NCBI GenBank assembly: GCA_018873225.1
Contig: JAEILZ010000006.1
Span: 2,542,001 to 2,606,000 of the forward strand
From: [Phialemoniopsis] sp. UDSM-2020
Lineage: Eukaryota; Ascomycota; Sordariomycetes; Thyridiales; Thyridiaceae
Length of the DNA stretch: 64,000 nt
Direction: 5' to 3'
Shown here one piece after another: positions 46,389 through 59,083 of the stretch (position 1 is the stretch's first letter; each line of letters opens with the position of its first letter). The notes under the pieces are model-generated. The model did not search any database and had not been told where the DNA came from. It saw only the letters and a list, made by a program, of their open reading frames with translations. The translations under genes were made by a program, and so were the position numbers.

Positions 46389-48574
46389 GCCGAAGTATAC
46401 ATTCTTTCGGCCTTGTTTAGCAGCAGTGGCTGGCTCGACACCTCTGATACCCCATACTCGGCACAAAGCATATAACGCGTCTAAACCGAGCACCAACAGC
46501 CTGAACGCATTGCACATAATCCTTATACCTTAAAGCATATTGTCTGGACCGATGGCTTTCCGACACTTCTTACTTTCATCCCTTGCACAGCGCTCGCCAT
46601 CAAGAAAAAAACCTTTGGCATCTACATTACATGACAAAAATGAAGGCTTTCAATGATATTCTTCGGGTGAGCGATGCTCTAGACGAGTATGCTTCGATGA
46701 AGGTCTTTTTTGGGACAATGAAATACACCGGCGAAGACATATTGGGATTCTTTTTGACGCCCTTCTCTGTAGGGCAGGGAGTTGCATCAGTTTTGGTTGG
46801 GACGAGGACACCGACTGATGATGAATGAATATGGATGGATGGAAATTTTGAATCCTCAATCAAAATCTCTGGAAGGGAGCGGATGGGCTGCATGGGAACC
46901 CTTTCTTTCTATATGGGAAGCGATCGAAGCAAGCGGAGCAGTAGTGATAGGTCTTCTCTCTCTTCTTTGCTGGGCAAGAATATTCTAGTAGACCAAGCGA
47001 TCATGATGCACAGCTTGCTCTTATTGTGAGGGCAGCGGAGGTAGTGAGGGCTACAAGCCTGCTCGAGTCAGATAGAGTAAGCCTCATCTCCAATCGACAT
47101 CTCCAATCGACATCTCCAATCGACATCCTCGAGACTCCATGGTGATAGTGCTGTTGCTTGGTCTCACCTGGTGACTTACTAATTTTGACAATGTTTGAGG
47201 CGATGATCTGGTCGTTATGCGCTCTCAGTCATTCTCCTGCACTGGGTGTCAAGCAAGGCCTCACTTCGAACTTCAAGTGCCTATGCTTGAGGTCTAGGCC
47301 GGCGATGGTGTGCCATGGCTAGAGAACAGAGCACCGATACCTCTGATACAGTAGGGATATCCCTACAAACCATCGTAGCATGCTCTCCTAAGCTGGCCTT
47401 AAGCGGAACTGCCGTCTCCCCGACCAAGTCATGTCCCTCACCGGTGAAAGGATGAGACATGGGGTGTTTTACAAGGAAGACATGCACCTACCTGTCGGTC
47501 ATTATCTTCAACTTCAAGCACGAAGAGACAAGTGTCGAAGAAACGGAGCGTGCCTTTACAGCCATGTAATCTGTAAGATATGTACAAAAGTGTGTTGGGT
47601 TCATACCTAATTGAAGGAGATATCCTGGCCGTGTGGTCATTTTCATGTCTGGAAGTGTGTATGTGTGGACATCACATGAAATCCATGCCCTCTCGCAACT
47701 GGACATAGCCTTGAACCCAACTCCTTGCTTTCTAGAAATGTTCCATTCGCTGTTATTCTCGCCATTGGCGTAATCTTTATGTAAGCCATCGGAGGGCTCT
47801 GCGTCCAGAGTCAAGGTTCTTCTAGAAGATCTCCAAAAGCGGGTCCACCCGATGCGATCTGTACACCAAGTACTTCCAAATTGGGCAAGAGGGATTTTAT
47901 CATCAAAAAAAGATCAACGGCGCCTTTACGTCAGTGGGTACGATTACGTCTTTTCCAGGGTTCAAAGCGTTATCATCAGACTTGACGTCAAGCGCACGAC
48001 TAAGATTGACTTGCGTTATCAATCAACGATCATGTTCATCACAAACAATGCAGATTGGAGGCGTGTTTGCAAAAGAACCCCGATGACCGGAGTATCGATT
48101 AATTGGCAGAACACATTTCATGCAGTTGGAGATGATGTTGGGCAAATCAGCAGGGCAAACATGAGCCACTGCGAGGTGTCAATTCTGGATGCTTTTTCCA
48201 TAGTCTATCCATTTCTTTCTCTATGCCGGAGAAACCCAAGGCCATTCTTCGGCCGTGTAGGGAAAAGTGAAATACCAAACCAGGCTCTCAAATGCCAACC
48301 CGGAGCCAAACCAGAATCAGATCTAATCGCTCCGAAATCCCATGACAAGAACACGCTAGAAAGATAAGAAAGCAGAAGTCGTCAAGCTTGCGGCGATATC
48401 ATCCCCTGTACCTCCCCTCCATTACATTCAGTCATGCCGCAAGATGCATCTTGTACCAAGCCAAGGCATATAGGCAATTTATGCCTATCTCCGTCTCCTG
48501 CCCGGGATATCTGGGTATCAAAAGTCGCTCTCTCAAGTAGATTGTTGCAATCATGTTGCAACATGTGAACCACT
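46389..48574. other. 2.2-kb convergent intergenic region STE20 / dehydrogenase
   Basis: Unusually long for a gap between two gene 3' ends. It contains a 13-bp tandem repeat (47086-47124) and one plus-strand frame of 171 codons (47852-48367) without recognisable domains. I see no clear gene, tRNA or snRNA. Confidence 0.5.
47086..47124. repeat. Three tandem copies of a 13-bp unit
   Basis: ATCTCCAATCGAC repeated perfectly three times, followed by a partial ATC. Confidence 0.8.
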
Positions 48575-49739
48575 CTAGTAGAGAGTGTAGCCACCGTCAA
48601 TGATGACGTTGGAGCCAGTCATGAAGCCGCTGGCATCGGAAGCGAGGAAGACGCAGAGACCGTTCAGGTCGTCGACAGCACCGAGGCGAGCCTGGGGAGT
48701 CAGGCTCTTCCAGATCTTCTTCTGAGCATCGAGAGCAGGGACACGGTTCAGGGCGGTGTCCATGTAGCCGGGCGAGATGCAGTTGACACGAATGTCGTAC
48801 TTGGCCCACTCGGCAGCGAGGGACTTGCCGAACTGGATAACACCAGCCTTGGAGGCGTTGTAGCAAGACTGCTCCTGGGGGTAGTTGACGATGCTACCGG
48901 ACATGGAGGCGACCAGGATGATAGAGCCAGGCTTGCCAGCAGCCATCATGGAACGGCCGACAGCCTGAGACATGAGGAAGGATCCGGTGAGGTTGATGTC
49001 GATGAGACGACGGAACATGGCCGGGTCGTAGGTCTCGGCCTTGATGTTGGAATCGGCGATACCGGCCGAGTTGACCAGGACGTCAGGAGCGCCATAGAGG
49101 TCAACAACAGACTGGACGGCGGCGTTGATGGCATTGCCGTCTCGGACATCCACCTTAAAGAAGGAAACGGGCAGACCGGACTTCTCGTGGAGCTCCTGAG
49201 CAGCCTCGTCACCGAGCTCCTGGTTGGCGTCAAAAAGAACGATGGCCTTGGCACCAGCCTCAGCACAAGCGCGAGCCATGTGATTACCGAGACCACGAGC
49301 GCCACTATTTCGATTTTGTTAGCTGGAATGTTACCTTTTTGAGATGGGAAAATGGAGCAATGACATACCCAGTGACGATGATGACCTTGCCCATGACAGA
49401 CATCTTCTGCATGGTGGGGGACATCTTCTGGTAGACCTTCTCGTCCAGCGGAGAGATGGTGTCTTCCTCAACCTCAACCTGCTCCACGGGGCCAGTGACC
49501 GGGGGAACGTTCTTCACCGGGATGCTGAAATGGTCAGAATTTGCGGATGCGACGCCTTTCGAGTCCGGGGTGTAGACCGACACGGGAACTTCGGCCTCCT
49601 TGATGACCTCCGACTTCTTGAATCGAGAGGCAGTCGCGGAAAGGGCACGGTACTGGAAGGGAGCCGCAGCGCGGACAACCGGAGGCTTGGGGAAAGCCAA
49701 GCGCGCAGAGGCGCGGGCGACAGAGCGGGTGGTGAACAT
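48575..49739 (-). CDS. Short-chain dehydrogenase/reductase with mitochondrial presequence (polyol type)
   Basis: Exons 49369-49739 and 48575-49304, 64-bp intron (gtatgt...aatag), 366 residues. Residues 1-40 (MFTTRSVARASARLAFPKPP...) lack acidic residues and are rich in Arg, Ala and Ser, as in a mitochondrial presequence; about 80 further residues of linker precede the core. The SDR core has the cofactor loop IIVTGGARGLGNHMA, an Asp ending beta-2 (IVLFDAN), DVLVNSAGIAD, and the catalytic Ser, Tyr and Lys in LVASMSGSIVNYP and SCYNASKAGVIQFG. It ends YTLY after the IIDGG motif. The closest families known to me are fungal D-arabinitol/mannitol 2-dehydrogenases and xylulose or sorbose reductases. 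The Asp favours NAD(H); exact substrate is not decidable here. Confidence 0.88.
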
Positions 49740-52700
49740 TTTGATTTTCCTTGGGGATCCCTCTGGAAGATGGTGTTAAGGCGGTAGGAAGTGAGACTTG
49801 GTGATCAAAGTCTCGGAGAAGTGGTCGTCCTTTTTAGGTAGGTAGGGTCTGACAAGTCTAGAGTGAAATCCAAGAGTTGTGTGTAAATTCCTGGGTGTGG
49901 TGAAAAGTTGGTGAATCCTCAGGGACAATGACCAAGAAAGGCAATTGTGGTGTTAAAGGCGAGATGGATATGAAGTCTTGTGGTGAAAAGATTGGTTTCA
50001 GGGTACGTGAATGGTACCTGGGCTCCTCAATAGCGACCACAAAACTGCGTGAATGAATGATCAACCTGGACAGGTCCTGAACAAAACCGCCAGGCTGTTG
50101 TGACTTATATAGTGTCTCGGAGAGGGCAGGGTAGGCTGGTCAAGTCTGATTTTTCTTCCCTCCTTTGTCGGTGGGAATGCCGGATTTCGGACGGGGCGAG
50201 TGATGAGCAAAGAAAACTGGAGGCGTGGCGAGTCTCGACCAGAGTCCGTCTATGCAGACAAACCAGGGATTGCTCAGAAGCAGTGGATGCGCAGGGTGCA
50301 GTGGGTTGCTGTGGGTGCTAAGGGTCTCTGGGGTCCACGACGGCTAGCGGGCTGTAGTGGATGGGGCTGGGCTGCCGATCTTTCGTACCCTGTGAAATGC
50401 CGTAGCTGTGCTAGCTCGTAGCGCTACTGTGCTTGCTGACAGGTGGTCGGACCTGAGCGATGGAGGGTGGAGGCTCTTCTAGTGGATGTGACACGCACAC
50501 ACACTGGACGGGATTAGCATCGGCTCGAAGGTGGGAAAAAAAGAACACAAAGTGATGAAATTTTAAGCTTTTAGTCTGGAAAGATCTTTGCCATCCCCCC
50601 CCAAAAGGAGGAACAGATAGGTGATTGCATGCCTCACCCCACACCCTATTCGTCACTTGCTTGCTGGAGCAATTATTCTCTGCATGCTCGTGGGGATGGA
50701 GGGGTAATGAAGCTATTCCTGACAAGATGCGGAATACATCATCAACTGTAGGCAGGGGGGCAAAATGATGGACAAGAAGACCGTGGTCCAGTGGGGGTGA
50801 CTCGTCTGAGGGAAACAATCAGGTAATTGCTGTCACACATACCTGTTTGATAGGTAAAATCCTTGGTTGGGTCTCTCTTTTCTCGCTCCTTGGTGTTTAC
50901 AAAGCGGATGTAACGGGATGAGCGGTGAAATCGCCTATTCCTCCTGGCAGACCTGAATAATGTGATGGAGGGAGCAATGTGGGAATGCTCCGCTGGGTGG
51001 CACACGCTTGTCGTTAGCAGCTGGGTTCGTCACACCGTAGCCTGGCAGGTTTTCGGCTCTGTTTTCTCACTTGGGTTATTTGTTCCTGGAAGCAGGCTAT
51101 GGTGTTTCCTCGGAATGGATGCAGTCACAACACACTCGGCGGGCCTTTGTGGGTGTGGAGGGTCAATTAATTGGGGACGAGTCTTTTGTTCAAGGCTGTG
51201 ACCGAGAAACGAGGAATAAGAGAGGCCGTTGATGGCAATTGGTTGGTTTTGTAGCTTTTGTTGCAATGCGTGAGAAAAGTCGGTCGGTTTCTCCTTCCGC
51301 TTATGGCCGGATGGGAGGTGCAAAGATGCAGAATTGATTCGAGCTCGAGGTACAGTAGTGGACAAGAATGAGGACGCAGAGGAGCAGCTGTGCTCTCTCT
51401 CGAAAGGAGAGCAGACCTGGTCAGATTTATACCTACTCTATCCTGTATGTATGCTTCGCAATGCCAACGCCAACGTCAACACCATGCCCCCCCGTATCCT
51501 TCGTGGCCACCTACCTATGTGTGATGTCTCATCTGTCATTTTGGAAGTCCGACTCCGGTGGCCGGTGGGTGAGGATATCGACATGGGATCCCTTGACTCC
51601 CTGACCTGACCTCCATACGTGGTGAGAGGTTCAGCCCGTGCCCCAAGCGCCTCTTGATGTACCTACCCCGATGTCGATGGATGCAAGTCTCCCACGGTGT
51701 GCATGGTTGGTAGGTATCTGAGCAGTCAGCTTACGACGCCAAACACACCTCTCTGTCGGATGGTGGATTGCCAACCTGCCATGCCAGTCATGTAGGTATT
51801 GTACATACATATTATACATAAGAACAAGGTCAACCGTGGCTTTACTCCATAGGGATCTTAACGACAAACTCGAATCGCGTGCTCCGCTCCCTGCAAAAGC
51901 ACTACCGCTGTCCTACCTGCATTACACACCGACTGGTGGAGAAGCCTAGCAATGACCCTAAAGCAACATCGTGGGTTGGTGTTCTGCCAAATTTAGCCAG
52001 GAACCCGCACACCTCCTTTTGGTAAACTCCCAGTCTCTTGAGTTTCGGGCCATCCCATGCATCACATAGACGGCAAGCTTCACTAGGCTATTGATAGGCT
52101 GTCACAAGCGCTTTCTCCCTTGCCAGTGATGATCAGAGGCTTTCAGTACACACCACCAGCACTTGCATCGAGGCTTGCGATGTCCTCAGTACGTAGTTAG
52201 ACGCGAGGGTTCCTTGGTGGTGGGTGGGTGTCTTGCCCAGATTCTTTGTTACCAAGCACAAAAGAACCTGGACCGTGACAGGGGAGTGGATAGCTCAGCA
52301 TAACGGAGATTTGGTTCCCGAATATCGAATTCTGGGTCAAATTGGCTCTGGCCCTAGCGAATGCCGGGTCTGTGCCCATGCTCAGAGCGTTGGAACACAG
52401 ACCCGGGAGCAAGGGTGCCACACTCCCCTAGGCCAAAACCGACTCCGCGAGCCCTGGTAGCGCTGCATTTTGGGGTTGGCCCAGGTGGGCCGAGGGCGCT
52501 GCATGTGCAGCAATGGTGCGTCGGCATGCGCCGGCAGCTGTGGTCCAGGAACGAATGGAACAAATTTATCAAGCCCGTGGAATGTCGATAGTGTGGGGGG
52601 TGGTAGGAGCATCTGCGAATGCACCCCAAGCTCCGAAAAAAGTCCCCCGGTGCCCCGGTTCGAGTTCGAGGCTAGAAACGCTGCTTCGCCAACCTGGAAA

Positions 52701-52916
52701 TTACGGGAGCGGTGAACGAGAGTGTGTGTGCCAAATCATCCCTCCACACAAGGACGCCTCGCACGATCTGCTCGACTGCGACTTGCGGGGAACGTAAAGG
52801 GGGTGCCGCAGTCTCGCACCAAAAGCCACGATGTTTTTGGATGGGCTATCCAACGGCGGTCGGCTACCGTCGTGTCGCCCGCCCGGGCTGCTCCATCATG
52901 AGGTTTGCTACCCAAA

Positions 52917-52925
52917 TACGGAGTA
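52917..52925. repeat. TACGGAGTA word, copy 6
   Basis: Perfect copy in AATACGGAGTATACC. Confidence 0.55.
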
Positions 52926-54439
52926 TACCACAGCTCTTGTCACCCTGCAAGTAATGATTTGTTATCTCCCCTCTGGTGTGATGAGAACCACACTGTTTCC
53001 CAATGGCAAGACGAGAGAGCAGGCATGGACTGAGAAGCAGGGAATATTGGTCAGGCGGACAATAAAAGATTACTCGCCCCCAATTTTCTGTTGCGGATTA
53101 GGTCTCGAGATTTGCAAGGTCAAGCGCGTCGGTGCTCTGCCACTTTACCAGACATGGGCAGGTGAGGTCGCCGTCGCCTGTCTAAAACCGTTTGAGCTAG
53201 CTGAAATTCCCAACGGGGAGGATAAAGGCTGAGTAGTCAGACTGTCCGAGATGACCGATGGAGATAGATCGCAAACGAGATTTGGAGAGGGACGTCCATT
53301 TCGGTGGTATCCAGAAAAAACCAGTCATCTGATGGCGAAAAAATGGCCATCTGCGACAACAACCCCACGCTCCTTTGGGCGGATCCTGGATGTTGATACA
53401 CACAGGCGCGGGATGCAGCTGCACGCACCACATGAACCCGGTCGATTGCGAAGTGATCATCACGGACAGCCGAGCCTCTATGCGACTCCGGTTACGGACT
53501 GCTATCTTCTGTGTTTCCTGTAGATGCACAAGTACCAAGTTGGCATGGCTTTCCGCCTCTCTACCCGTCCGGCTATCTGTGTGCGTCTGTGCCTGCATCA
53601 AAAGAGATTGGCGGTGAGCATAGACACAGACGTGCAAGACATTTCCATTTGTCAAAAGCGGGCTGACATGGTCGCATCTCGATCACGGACGTTGCTTCAT
53701 TGCTTCTTCGGTCCTAGTCCTCGAGCAGGAGTGTCTGTGGTGTGCTCATCTTGAAACAACAAGAAAAAAGTGTTGAGGGTACTCGCGGCCGCGGCATGCA
53801 GAAAGCTTCCCCGGACTGGACTGCAAACCAATTTTGCATCATCAGATGACTCTGTCTGCAGCTGCATAACGTTGACCAGGGCAGGGCCTTTTGCTGCAAG
53901 CTGCCCCCCAAGCCCCAACAAAGGAAGCATCGTTAGTCTCGACAGTGGAGGGGAGACGAGGCAGCTTGGCAGTGCTGACAGGTCAAGCTCGAGTCCACTC
54001 CATGGCAAAAAGGCCACATCAACTCCAAGAATTAGCATCAATCGCTTGCCAGGCACCGGGATCACCCACCCGTCCTTAGTGGGATACATGGGTGCGTTAG
54101 CACGTTTTCAGGGGACAAGGGTAGCTCCCAAGCTCCCCTCACCCCCTTTAGCTTCAGTGGGGATTGGCAGGGAGAGCTTGTGTGGGATTATTGATGCTTG
54201 ATCAATGCACTTCGGTCGCCGCCTCAAGAAGGAAAAGGCCCAGGCATCCCAAGGTGATGATCGATCCCATTGCTCATGATCGCAAAGTTGCACTTTGCCC
54301 ACGGCTCGGAAGCTTCTGGCTTGAGATGCACCATCCATAGATGTAAAAGAGAAAATCACGCCCATGTCTGCCCAACCGGATAGATGCATTTTGGACTCGA
54401 GGGTGCATGGCTAGATGGATGTACGTAGTCTTGGTAGTC

Positions 54440-54449
54440 TACCTAGGTA
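54440..54449. repeat. TACCTAGGTA palindrome, copy 4
   Basis: Perfect copy in AGTCTACCTAGGTACTTT. Confidence 0.6.
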
Positions 54450-56100
54450 CTTTATGGCTTTGACTGCGTTCTCGAGCAACCAACAATGTCCCCTTCGCGA
54501 AAAGGACTTCAAGTTCCGTTGATCGACATTCGATCTCCAAAAAAGAAGGCAGTGTTCGGCTGCATCTCAGTCCACTTGGAATGTCTGTGCTGTCTTGGCT
54601 GCTGATAAGGAAAAGACGGGATTTTGTGGTTTTGTGGTTCTGATGCAGAAAAAAAAATCAGATTTCAAGACCACATTTGGGCGCGGACTCCACCCCGTTG
54701 CCGATCAAGGACATCTAGACCACCACGCTATCACACTGGATCTACCTGTGCACTCCACATCACCACTGCCACCCACCACACACTCCTTCAACACCAAAAA
54801 ATAGGACATGCATGGACATGTCTGTTCACACCATCCGGATCATCCCTCCACAGGCGGTCGTCGATACGAACATCCCTCCCCTTCTCGGGCGTGCCGTTCA
54901 GGTACGCGCCTCAGGGTTGCACCTTGATTCCCGCTTCTAGGCGGAGTTGCATGGCGTTGCCAACGTCCAGCTGCATCTGCGTTATCAATTCTACCTGACA
55001 ACACCATTCTCGTCATACCATGGTTGCGTCTTCCTCTTGCGTCCACGGGCTTCTTCACAGGTTCTTGACCCTCTCGTTCCCACCGGACCCCCCCACCGAA
55101 GCAATGTTGATCACTGTGACTTGAATAGTTATACGTAGGTAGAACGGATGTCAAGGCACTACAACAGACTCAGACAACATGAAGTGAAGACTGCCCAGTT
55201 GGCTGGAAGTTTTGGGGGTCTCTCTGGGGCCCCCTTCTCCTCTGTGGTAGAAGAGCACCCTCGACGTGCCCTGTCCATTCCCATTTTGAATCCGGTCTAG
55301 CACTTGGGAGTTGTAGGTGAGAACTGTAAAACGCCCCTCAGCCCTACGCACAAGTGCATGGACATGTCCCACGATAGCATCAAAAACCAAGCCCCCCTGT
55401 TTTGGTTTTTGCCACTCAGCTTTCCCCAGAATCTGCCAGATCTACCGGCTACCAGGGGCGCCATCGTCGGCACATCGACGCACTACCGGGTCCCATGCAA
55501 CACGCGCGCCAGAAACGAAGCCGTTGCCACGGCTGGCCCCGAGACGCTGGGATTTGGCCGTTAAGCAAGGCTCCACGATGACGGGATTTTTCGGGTCTGG
55601 ACCTCTGGATCGTCGTCGAACCTGGGGTAACAGGGGTCGGTTCACTGCGTGCCGAGAGAAAGCTGCTGCCGCTAATAAGGTGTGGCGAAAATGGACTTCT
55701 AGAACAAATCGATTGTGACAATCACTTTGACAGGTGCCATAGGTACCAAAATAAGCGGATTGGTTCGCCTCCCTAAAATTAAAATAAGCAGCATCTAGGT
55801 AGTTTCATCCGCTTGGTTGTGCTAGACCTTGTAAGCACGCTGCAAGCTCAAGCCAATTCCCAGTTGACCAAATAAATCCTCCTGAATGTCCCTGTAGCTC
55901 CCCTGGCTCGCCTGGCTCGCCTGTGCCCTCAAAAACGCCCTCAGCCGGGTATTAGCTTTTCTGTTGTACACAAACATAAACGCAATCTGGGATACCTCCC
56001 CTCCAGAACCAAGTGTACTTCTTGGTCTGCCAAAGCCTGAAAATGCACCACTCCTGAACCCCTGGACATTGCCATGCACGCACATAGCGCCCCGCCATGC

Positions 56101-59083
56101 TCAGTCATCCCTAATCAACTGGAAGAGCGAGGCAATGTAGGACCCAAAGGCCTTGTTCTCCGCCATGACCTCGTACAGGCGAGGCAATAGAGGCCTAAAC
56201 AGCCGCTCGTTCCAACCGCCTCCCTCGCCGCCCATCTCGTGTTTCTTGAGCAGCTCCTCCTCCGACTCGGTCTTGACCACGTTGCGGGCAATGTTGCGCA
56301 GGACAAGGACAGCACTGAGAGGGATGCCTGCTGCCTGTGCCGGCGCGTTGGGATTGCGCTCGTCACGCGTCGTCAGCGTCTCCTCGTACGTGAGGGTCAG
56401 CGTCTTGGCCGGGACCAGGTAAGAACGACGTTGCCGCTTGTGAGAGCTGTTGCTGTTGCCGGGAGTGGCGTCGCCCCCACCATTCGCGGCGGCGTTATTA
56501 GAGCTGTTGGCCTTTTGCTGCGAAGCCACGATGTGGCCCTTGATATGAGACATGAGGTCTGCAAGGTGCATGTGCGTGCGCTTGGAGTACTTGCGGCAGT
56601 CGGCCCACTTGCAGCTGTACTCTTGCTCTTTGTTCGGATACTTCCCGTCCTCGCCTCGTGTCTCTCCCAAGTGCCGCGTGATGATGTGTTCGTACATGCT
56701 CTCTGCGCTTCCGACCAAGTACCCGCAACGTTGGTTCGGGGGCACACCAGGCTGCGCTATCTTCCATTGGCATCGAAGATATTCACGACCTTCAGGGCTG
56801 ACGGGCCGGAGACGGGCGCGAATGCCTTTGATGATGAACTTCTGAACCTCTCCCCTCTCAGTCTGTTCGCGCTGGATCTGAGCACCCGCAGAGTGGTAAA
56901 CGTGCGTGACATTTCGAATGAACTCTGCGGCTCCCAACATGGTCCTGTTGCTCTGTTGAATGGATTGAAGGAATGCGGACTGATATGCCTGCCAGATTGC
57001 AATCTGGGTAATCGATGAATCCGGGTCCTCTTCAAAGAAGCATCTCAGCCATGTGTAACACCTTTCCGGCTCGTCCAATGCTACCAGACGGTCCAAGAGA
57101 TCGTGAGGAACGGGAACAACTTCTTCCGTTGGAGGGAGCTTCTTCTCGTGCTCCAAGATCTGCTCCTTATGAACCCTCTTTGCGCCGTGTGATAGTAAGC
57201 GGACGAGATGCGTGACAAGATTTTCGGGTACGACAGACTTCAACAATGTTTCGACGTTAGTGACAACGGCCGTGTATTGGTAGAGAAAATCGAGACAAGC
57301 ATCGATCAGGTCGTCGTCGTTCAGGAGTAGCCAGTTCATGATGTTTTGCAGTGCTTCGGTAGGCACGTTGCCAAGCTTATTAGGCTCATTCGTGTAAATC
57401 GAGATCCGACCGATTGAACGCAAAGCAGTCAGAATGGTGCCTCTATCAGCAGAGTCCAGCTGAGCAAGCAAGGTTTGATATAGCGGGTCTTCAGCGTCCA
57501 AAGCCAGATATGGTGTCAGTTGCTCCGCGATGTCGAGCGCGCAGTGCTTGAGCTCGACTACAGACTCGCTGTTTGGCAAGTGCAGGATGATGCATATCAA
57601 ATCCCTCAGCGGTGGATACTCGGACATGCAGTATGCATTCTCTGGTAGAGTAACCATGTTCCTGATAGTGAGTGCGGCTTCCGTGATCAGTATGAGCTGG
57701 TCGCTCAGTGCTTCTGGTTGTAAGCTGTCTTGCGCCGGCTTGGGCTTCAGCTGAGCTATCCGGTCAAGGATATCGGAAGTGCCGTTGACTCCGTCAAGCT
57801 CACCAACATCCAACCCTTCGGAGTCGGGATCGTATGAGATGGCCCAGTCAACATCGTAGAATAGATTGCCCACTTGCAGCGCCTTTTCCGTAAGACCTTC
57901 CGCAAGACCGGGAAAAGAGTCAAATTTATACTTGTCGCCTCTCTCATATGAGATTTTAACAAGATGATTGAGGGCAAAAGCTTCCTCGGCTGCAATACCG
58001 GACCGGAGAGAACCTAGACACCGGACATAGATGTTTGGGCCTTCGTAACCGGGAACTAGAGAAGGGAAGAGTTAGTGTTGGCCGCCATGCACCTTGAGTT
58101 GCGAAAGAAATGATAGACTTACTCCCTGGCGGAGGGGGGGCTTTGTTCACACCCTGTGAAGCACCAAAGCCGGCGGCTTGTAGCCTCATGAGACGCTGCC
58201 GCCTTGCGAATTCCACAGGATTGTTCCCGGGAGTATCGACAGGCCGTAGAGGAATCGCGATGGGGCCACGGGGTTCATAATTTTGCACGGTAGGCGAATA
58301 GTTCTCTGTTCCGGGGGGGTTCCACATGTAGGACGAGCCACGTTGATGCATCTGCTGTGGTGTCTGCATTCCCTGAGGATGCATTTGACCCGGCGTGTGT
58401 GCATGCTGGGCATGCGGATGAGGCTGGGGCATTCCTCCCGGGGTCCCGGCATTCGCATGCGCATGCTGCGCCGAGCTGTGCCGCGTCTGTCGCGAAGGAC
58501 CTGTGTCCGGTTGAAATATGACTCTCTGGGGAGGAGCTTCTCGAAGGCCGCGAGAAGCCCTACCTGACGTGGGAGTCTCGTCCGGCCTCCGTTCCCTAGC
58601 AGGTGTTCCATCATCACCGGATCCACGGTCTGAGGGGTCCGCGCCGAGAGATCCTCCAACCCGGCCAAGTCTATGGCCGTAGTTTTCTAGTGTACGGGTG
58701 AGCAGGCTACCGCCCTTGGCAGAGACGTGCTCCAGAATTTCCGGGGGCGGTGGTTCCTTGTTGTGTATCGTGGTGATTTCGTAGGCTGCGAGGTTTTTGT
58801 AGAAGATTGACTTCAGAGTATATGCTGCAGAAGCTTCGTTGTTGGTATACAGACCAAGCAAGTTGACCATATTACGCCATGCGAGCTTCTCGTCGCTGAC
58901 TTTATCATAGCCCCCATGCTCGTTGACCACATTAAAGAGCTTGAGTAGATCGACGTGTGTATGGCCGACCTTGGGCTCGGCATCAAACATGGTACCGCGC
59001 TTCTCATGATAGGCGGTCAACTTGGCGATGAAGTCCTCGTACTCGGGCGTGCGATCAATCGTGTGCTCGGGTTGAGGGGCCAT
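56101..59083 (-). CDS. RSC9: RSC chromatin-remodelling subunit RSC9 (ARID protein)
   Basis: Exons 58123-59083 and 56101-58055, 67-bp intron (gtaagt...tctctag), 971 residues. The start MAPQPEHTIDRTPEYEDF at 59083 matches the family; the frame continues upstream to 59296 but that stretch reads like leader. An ARID domain occupies about residues 14-115 (KVGHTHVDLLKLFNVVNEHG; GYDKVSDEKLAWRNMVNLLG). A His/Pro/Gln-rich linker follows (HAHANAGTPGGMPQPHPHAQ). The C-terminal region is helical-repeat-like, then two C2H2-type fingers near residues 760-830 (CQWKIAQPGVPPNQRCGYLV; YSCKWADCRKYSKRTHMHLA). Rsc9 is a DNA-contacting structural subunit of the RSC nucleosome remodeller. High confidence. Confidence 0.92.

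Larger units (their letters stand above)
49740..56100. promoter_or_regulatory. 6.4-kb region without recognisable genes
   Basis: Lies upstream of the dehydrogenase and downstream of RSC9. It includes TACGGAGTA at 52917-52925, TACCTAGGTA at 54440-54449, short homopolymer runs (C9 near 50597, A9 near 54649) and a duplicated CTGGCTCGC near 55902-55920. Open frames reach at most about 150 codons, often on both strands, and resemble no family; base composition does not suggest a transposon or RIP. It could hold regulatory DNA or non-coding transcripts, or a fast-evolving gene I cannot recognise. Confidence 0.5.

Noticed and set aside
47852..48367. Plus-strand frame of 171 codons between convergent genes
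   Set aside because: No domain, no family resemblance, and amino-acid composition unlike the neighbours; kept only as a finding.
53197..54998. Several frames of 120-152 codons in the 6.4-kb gap
   Set aside because: They overlap one another on both strands, have no splice-consistent partners and no recognisable motifs.
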